Shown in pieces: positions 60,097 to 64,000 of a DNA stretch of 64,000 nt. The translations under genes were made by a program, and so were the position numbers. Source of the stretch: Actinomycetota bacterium (GTDB lineage Bacteria > Actinomycetota > Actinomycetes > S36-B12); the NCBI GenBank assembly GCA_030645615.1, contig JAUSNB010000014.1, positions 57,659 through 121,658 on the forward strand. The letters run 5' to 3'. The notes under the pieces were generated by a model. The model made no database searches, had not been told where the DNA came from, and worked only from the letters and a program-made list of their open reading frames with translations. The first letter of the stretch is position 1; the number at the start of each line of letters is the position of its first letter.

Positions 60097-63000
60097 CCTG
60101 CTCGCTCTCGCGCAGCCGCTGGCCGATCACCTGGGTCACACCGTCGCCCCGCATCGAGACGCCGTAGAGCGCGTCGGCTATCTCCATCGTGCGCTTCTGG
60201 TGCGTGATGACGATGAGCTGGGATGAGTCGCGCAACTCCTCGATGATGTCGATGAGCCGGCCGAGGTTGACTTCGTCCAGGGCGGCCTCGACCTCGTCGA
60301 GGACGTAGAACGGACTGGGCCTGGCCTTGAACAACGCGACGAGGAACGCCACCGCCGTCAGCGAGCGCTCTCCGCCCGAGAGCAGGGACAGCCGCTTGAT
60401 CTTCTTGCCCGGCGGCCGCGCCTCGACGTCGACGCCGGTGTTGAGCATGTCCCCTGGATCGGTGAGGATCAAGCGCCCCTCGCCGCCGGGGAAGAGCCTG
60501 GCGAAGACCCCTTCGAACTCCCGCTCGACGGCCTCGTAGGCCTCCGTGAAGACCTGGACGACCCGCGCGTCGACCTCCTTGACGATGGCCAGGAGATCCT
60601 CCCGAGTGCGCCTGAGGTCGTCGAGCTGCTCGGTCAGGAACCGGTGCCGCTCCTCCATCGCCGAGTACTCCTCCAGGGCGAGCGGGTTGACCCGGCCCAG
60701 CAGGGCCAGGTCGCGCTCGGCCGACTTCAGCCGCTTCTCCTGCTCGACGCGCACGAAGGGGTACGGCTGCGGCTCCTCGACGGCGGGCTCGTCGCCCGGG
60801 GACGGGGGGGTCGGGGGAACCGGTTGGTCCGGTCCGTACTCGGCCATTAGCACGTCCGGCTCGATGCCGAAGTCCTCCAGGACCTTGTCCTCGACCTGCT
60901 CGATGCGCATGCGCTGCTCGGCCCGCGCCACCTCGTCGCGGTGCACCGAATCCTTCAGCCGGTCCGACTCGGCCCCCAGCTCGCGCAGCGACGCACGCAG
61001 GCGTTGCAGTTGCGCATCCCGCTCCCGGGTGGCCTTCTCGACGGCCGCCCGCTCGCGGCCGGCGGCCGCGACGGACACCTCGATGCGGGCGAGCGCGACC
61101 CGGGCGCCGTCGAGCACCGCCTGCGCGACGACGAGCTCCCGCGCCCGCCGCTCGCGGCGCTCCACTGCTGCGGCCCGCGCCTGACGCTCGCTGGCAGCCG
61201 CCCGCTCGAGCTGCTGGGCCCGTGCCGCGACGGCGCCGAGCCGCTCCTCGGCCGTGCGCAGCGTCAGCCGGGCATCGACCTCCACCCGGCGCGCCGCCGC
61301 AGCCGCCGTGGCCAGCCCCTCGCGGTCATCCGCATCGGGCTGCTCCACCGGATCGGCCGACGCGGCGTCAAGCCGGGCCTGGAGCGAATCGAGCTGTGCC
61401 TGGTCCTCGGCCAGTGCGGCCTGCGCCGCGTCTCGGGCGGCGGACATGCGCTCGGCCTCTGCCGAGGCAGCGCGGGCGGCCTGGCCGAGCTGGCCCAACT
61501 GCTCGGCCACGGCCGCCAGGCGTGCGTCGGATTCATGAAGCCGCGCGAGCGCGGCCTCCACGCGTTGCGCGGCCGCGGCCTGCCGAGCACTGGCTGCCGC
61601 GAGGTCGAAGCGGAGTCGCTCGATCTCGTGCGCCAGCTCGACGACCCGGCCTTGGGTCTCGTCGTATGCCGCCTGGACCTCGAGCAGGCTGGGCACGCTG
61701 GCCGACCCTCCGTGCACGACGCCCGCAGCGATGACGTCGCCCGCGGGCGTGACGAACGACAGGCCCGGATGGTGGGCCTGAAGCTCGAAGGCCGTGGCAA
61801 GGTCGTCGACCAGGGCCCATCGCTCCAGCAGGTGCGCCACGACCGGTCGCAGCGACTCGTCGCACTGGACCAGGTCGAGCAGGGGGCGGCCCGCCTCGCG
61901 CACCGATGGCCGCTCGGCCCGAGGCCGCTCGGAGTCCGCGATGACGATGGCGGCGCGGCCCGCATCCTCGTCCTTCAGCAGGACGACGGCGCGCTTCGCG
62001 GCCGCGACGCCCGTCACGACGACCGCGTCCGCGACGTCCCCGAGCGCCGCGGCAACGGCCGTCTCGGCACCCGCCTCGACGTGCAGCAGGCTGGCCAGGG
62101 AACCGAGCACGCCGGTGACCTCGTCCGCGGCCGCCACGAGCCGGGCACCGGCGTCCTTGCGGTTCAGGCCGATCGCGAGGGCCTCCGCCCGGGCGACCAG
62201 GCCGGCCCGCTCCCGCTCGGCGGCAGCGTCGCGCCCACGCAGGACCTCGACGGCCGCGTCGGCCGCCGCGAGCTCGGCCTCGGCCCGCTCGTGCTCGGCG
62301 TCCAGGCTGTGCTCGCCGGCATCGAGCCCGGCGACGTCGACCTCGATGCGCTGGAATTCGCGCTGGGCGCCCTCGCCGCGCTGCCGGGCCTCGGCCACCT
62401 GCGCGGTCAGTCGCTCGATCTCGGCGCCCCGGGTGTCGAGCCGGGAACGGGCCGAATTGACCTGGCCAGCCAGCCGGGCCAGCCCCTCCCGACGGTCGGC
62501 GGCGGCTCGCTCGATCTCGGCGATCCGGCGCTCCTCCGCGGCAGCGGCATCCTCGGCCTGGTGCCGGCCGGCCTCAGCCGTGGACAGGTCAGCGCGCGCT
62601 GACTCGACCTGCCGGCCCAGCTCGAACTCCTCGGTTCGCAGCGCCCGGGCCTCGGCCTCGATCTGCTCGGGATCGCGCCCCGACTCCTCCTCGACCGGCT
62701 CGGGCTGCAGGTGGCGCACTCGCTCAGCGGACAACTGCACGAGCCCGTGGAAGCGCTCCCGCAGCCCGCTGAGAGCGAACCAGGTCTCCTGCGCGGCGGT
62801 GAGCCGTGGCGCATCGTGGAGCGCCTGCTCCTCGGCCGCTGCCTCCTGCTGCTTGAGGGCGCCGAGCTGGTCGTCGACCTCCGCCTGCCGGTCCCTCAGG
62901 GCGGTCTCGTCGGCGACCTCGGCCGCGAAGGCGGAGCGCAGCCGCAGCAGGTCGTCGGCCATGAGCCGCAGCCGGGCGTCGCGCACCTCGGACTGGATGA

Positions 63001-63649
63001 CCACCGCGCGTCGGGCCACCTCGGCCTGCCGGCCGAGCGGCTTGAGCTGGCGGCGAAGCTCGGTGGTCAGGTCCTGAAGGCGGGTCAGGTTCGCCTGCAT
63101 AGCTTCGAGCTTGCGGAGGGCCTTCTCCTTGCGCTTGCGATGCTTCAGGACCCCCGCCGCCTCCTCGATGAAGCCGCGGCGGTCCTCCGGTGTCGCCTGG
63201 AGGATGGTGTCGAGCTGGCCCTGCCCGACGATGACATGCATCTCGCGGCCGATGCCGGAGTCACTGAGCAACTCCTGCACGTCGAGCAGCCGGCACTGCT
63301 GGCCGTTGATCGCGTACTCCGATCCGCCGTTGCGGAACAGGGTCCGGGAGATGGTGACCTCGGTGTACTCGATCGGCAGGGCGCCGTCGGAGTTGTCGAT
63401 GGTCAGCGCCACCTCGGCGCGGCCCAGCGGGGCGCGGCCGGACGTGCCGGAGAAGATGACGTCCTCCATCTTGCCGCCGCGCAGGGTCTTGGCACCCTGC
63501 TCACCCATGACCCAGGCGAGGGCGTCGACGACGTTGGACTTGCCGGAGCCGTTGGGGCCGACGATGCAGGTGATGCCGGGCTCGAGGCGCATGGTCGTGG
63601 CCGAGGCGAAGGACTTGAACCCCTTGAGGGTCAGGCTCTTGACGTACAC
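60086..63649 (-). CDS. smc: chromosome partition protein SMC
   Basis: About 1187 residues: head Walker A VGPNGSGKSNVVDALAW near residue 30, two long coiled coils (Ala/Glu/Arg-rich, about 160-480 and 660-990), a hinge near 500-640 (GVLGSLASLLHVEAGAETAV; VTPAGDVIAAGVVHGGSAS), and the C-terminal head LSLLSGGERSLTAVAFLVAL with Walker B YVLDEVEAALDEVN. It organises the chromosome with ScpAB. GTG 63649 (VYVKSLTLKGFKSFA) is preferred; GTG 63679 is possible. A -10-like TACAGT lies at 63708-63703. Confidence 0.95.
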   Translation of the reverse strand: MYVKSLTLKGFKSFASATTMRLEPGITCIVGPNGSGKSNVVDALAWVMGEQGAKTLRGGKMEDVIFSGTSGRAPLGRAEVALTIDNSDGALPIEYTEVTISRTLFRNGGSEYAINGQQCRLLDVQELLSDSGIGREMHVIVGQGQLDTILQATPEDRRGFIEEAAGVLKHRKRKEKALRKLEAMQANLTRLQDLTTELRRQLKPLGRQAEVARRAVVIQSEVRDARLRLMADDLLRLRSAFAAEVADETALRDRQAEVDDQLGALKQQEAAAEEQALHDAPRLTAAQETWFALSGLRERFHGLVQLSAERVRHLQPEPVEEESGRDPEQIEAEARALRTEEFELGRQVESARADLSTAEAGRHQAEDAAAAEERRIAEIERAAADRREGLARLAGQVNSARSRLDTRGAEIERLTAQVAEARQRGEGAQREFQRIEVDVAGLDAGEHSLDAEHERAEAELAAADAAVEVLRGRDAAAERERAGLVARAEALAIGLNRKDAGARLVAAADEVTGVLGSLASLLHVEAGAETAVAAALGDVADAVVVTGVAAAKRAVVLLKDEDAGRAAIVIADSERPRAERPSVREAGRPLLDLVQCDESLRPVVAHLLERWALVDDLATAFELQAHHPGLSFVTPAGDVIAAGVVHGGSASVPSLLEVQAAYDETQGRVVELAHEIERLRFDLAAASARQAAAAQRVEAALARLHESDARLAAVAEQLGQLGQAARAASAEAERMSAARDAAQAALAEDQAQLDSLQARLDAASADPVEQPDADDREGLATAAAAARRVEVDARLTLRTAEERLGAVAARAQQLERAAASERQARAAAVERRERRARELVVAQAVLDGARVALARIEVSVAAAGRERAAVEKATRERDAQLQRLRASLRELGAESDRLKDSVHRDEVARAEQRMRIEQVEDKVLEDFGIEPDVLMAEYGPDQPVPPTPPSPGDEPAVEEPQPYPFVRVEQEKRLKSAERDLALLGRVNPLALEEYSAMEERHRFLTEQLDDLRRTREDLLAIVKEVDARVVQVFTEAYEAVEREFEGVFARLFPGGEGRLILTDPGDMLNTGVDVEARPPGKKIKRLSLLSGGERSLTAVAFLVALFKARPSPFYVLDEVEAALDEVNLGRLIDIIEELRDSSQLIVITHQKRTMEIADALYGVSMRGDGVTQVIGQRLRESEQVSA

Positions 63650-63788
63650 GCGATGACTCTCGGTTCCTGTCGTGGGCACAGTGGCTGGGCCGATCGGGGC
63701 TCACTGTACCGGCGGGTCGCAGCACCACGGGGAACCAGGATGCCGTCCGCGTTGCCCGTGACACGAGTGGCGGAAGTGACTGGTGGGC

Positions 63789-64000
63789 TCAGCCCTTGGC
63801 GATCGACTCGTGGTGGTGGATGACCTCGGCGATGACGAAGTTGATAAACTTCTCGGCGAACTCGGGGTCGAGGCCGCTCTCGTGCGCCAGCCCGCGCAAC
63901 CGGGTGATCTGCCGCTCCTCACGCGCGGGGTCCGCGGGCGGCATACCCTCGTCCGCCTTGAGCTCGCCGACCCTCTGGGTGCACTTGAAGCGCTCGGCCA
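63789..64000 (-). CDS. chorismate mutase (AroQ type), C-terminal fragment
   Basis: I translated this by hand; the gene enters from the right edge and ends at the TGA 63791-63789. The 70 visible residues include RFKCTQRVGELKAD, then PPADPAREERQITRLRGLAH, DPEFAEKFINFVIAEVIHHH and a short IAKG end. This fits the second and third helices of an AroQ chorismate mutase, with the substrate-binding Lys in GELKAD, and a GEL...REE...FV-EVI pattern. It would convert chorismate to prephenate. The N-terminal helix with the catalytic Arg is outside the window. Confidence 0.75.
   Translation of the reverse strand, partial: AERFKCTQRVGELKADEGMPPADPAREERQITRLRGLAHESGLDPEFAEKFINFVIAEVIHHHESIAKG

Noticed and set aside
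63701..63922. A 73-codon minus-strand open frame at the right edge
   Set aside because: A different frame of the same strand encodes the chorismate mutase fragment with clear family motifs.

Overview
The window is high-GC bacterial DNA (roughly 70% G+C, many GTG starts, 1-4 bp start/stop overlaps) from an actinomycete. The evidence is the gene order rpsB-tsf-pyrH-frr-cdsA-rlmN, the order rplS...trmD-rimM-khpA-rpsP...ffh, the amt-glnK-glnD operon with GlnR-like boxes, an LLM-class (F420-type) oxidoreductase, an FtsY with an N-terminal membrane anchor, and Ala/Glu-rich tails on S2 and S16. I cannot resolve the order or genus. No rRNA, tRNA, insertion sequence, prophage or CRISPR array was seen.

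Positions 1-31300 are a catabolic region for small nitrogen compounds. A minus-strand operon (about 7373 to 1) holds an aldehyde dehydrogenase, a PotDABC-type polyamine ABC transporter, a PuuB-like FAD oxidase and the start of an agmatinase, with a MocR-type regulator upstream. Divergent from the regulator is a plus-strand operon (9004-17609): beta-ureidopropionase-like amidohydrolase, dihydropyrimidinase, (methyl)malonate-semialdehyde dehydrogenase, LLM flavin/F420 oxidoreductase and an NMT1-type ABC transporter. This looks like dihydropyrimidine breakdown to acetyl-CoA, but no dihydropyrimidine dehydrogenase is present. An acyl-CoA ligase follows. Then comes a second amine module (19410-24936): aminobutyraldehyde dehydrogenase, divergent Lrp regulator, class III aminotransferase, FMN split-barrel protein and a second PuuB-like oxidase. 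Last is a minus-strand glutarate module (24933-29441): semialdehyde dehydrogenase, glutaryl-CoA dehydrogenase, GntR regulator and CaiB-type CoA-transferase. Together these could take putrescine, cadaverine-type amines and pyrimidines to succinate or acetyl-CoA. A propionyl-CoA synthetase overlapping a small K+ channel gene ends the region.

Positions 31960-64000 are a conserved housekeeping block, almost all on the minus strand: translation (rlmN, frr, tsf, rpsB, rplS, trmD, rimM, khpA, rpsP), lipid and nucleotide synthesis (cdsA, pyrH), DNA processing (xerC, dprA, comM, yraN, rnhB), secretion (two lepB, ffh, ftsY), nitrogen sensing (glnD, glnK, amt) and chromosome structure (smc). Plus-strand genes set into it are an M23 peptidase, phosphoglucomutase, phosphoketolase and a YhhN-family protein. 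A chorismate mutase fragment closes the window.

The clearest regulatory signals are two matching palindromes in the glutarate module whose inner bases form a TACAAT -10 element, and three GlnR-like boxes upstream of amt.
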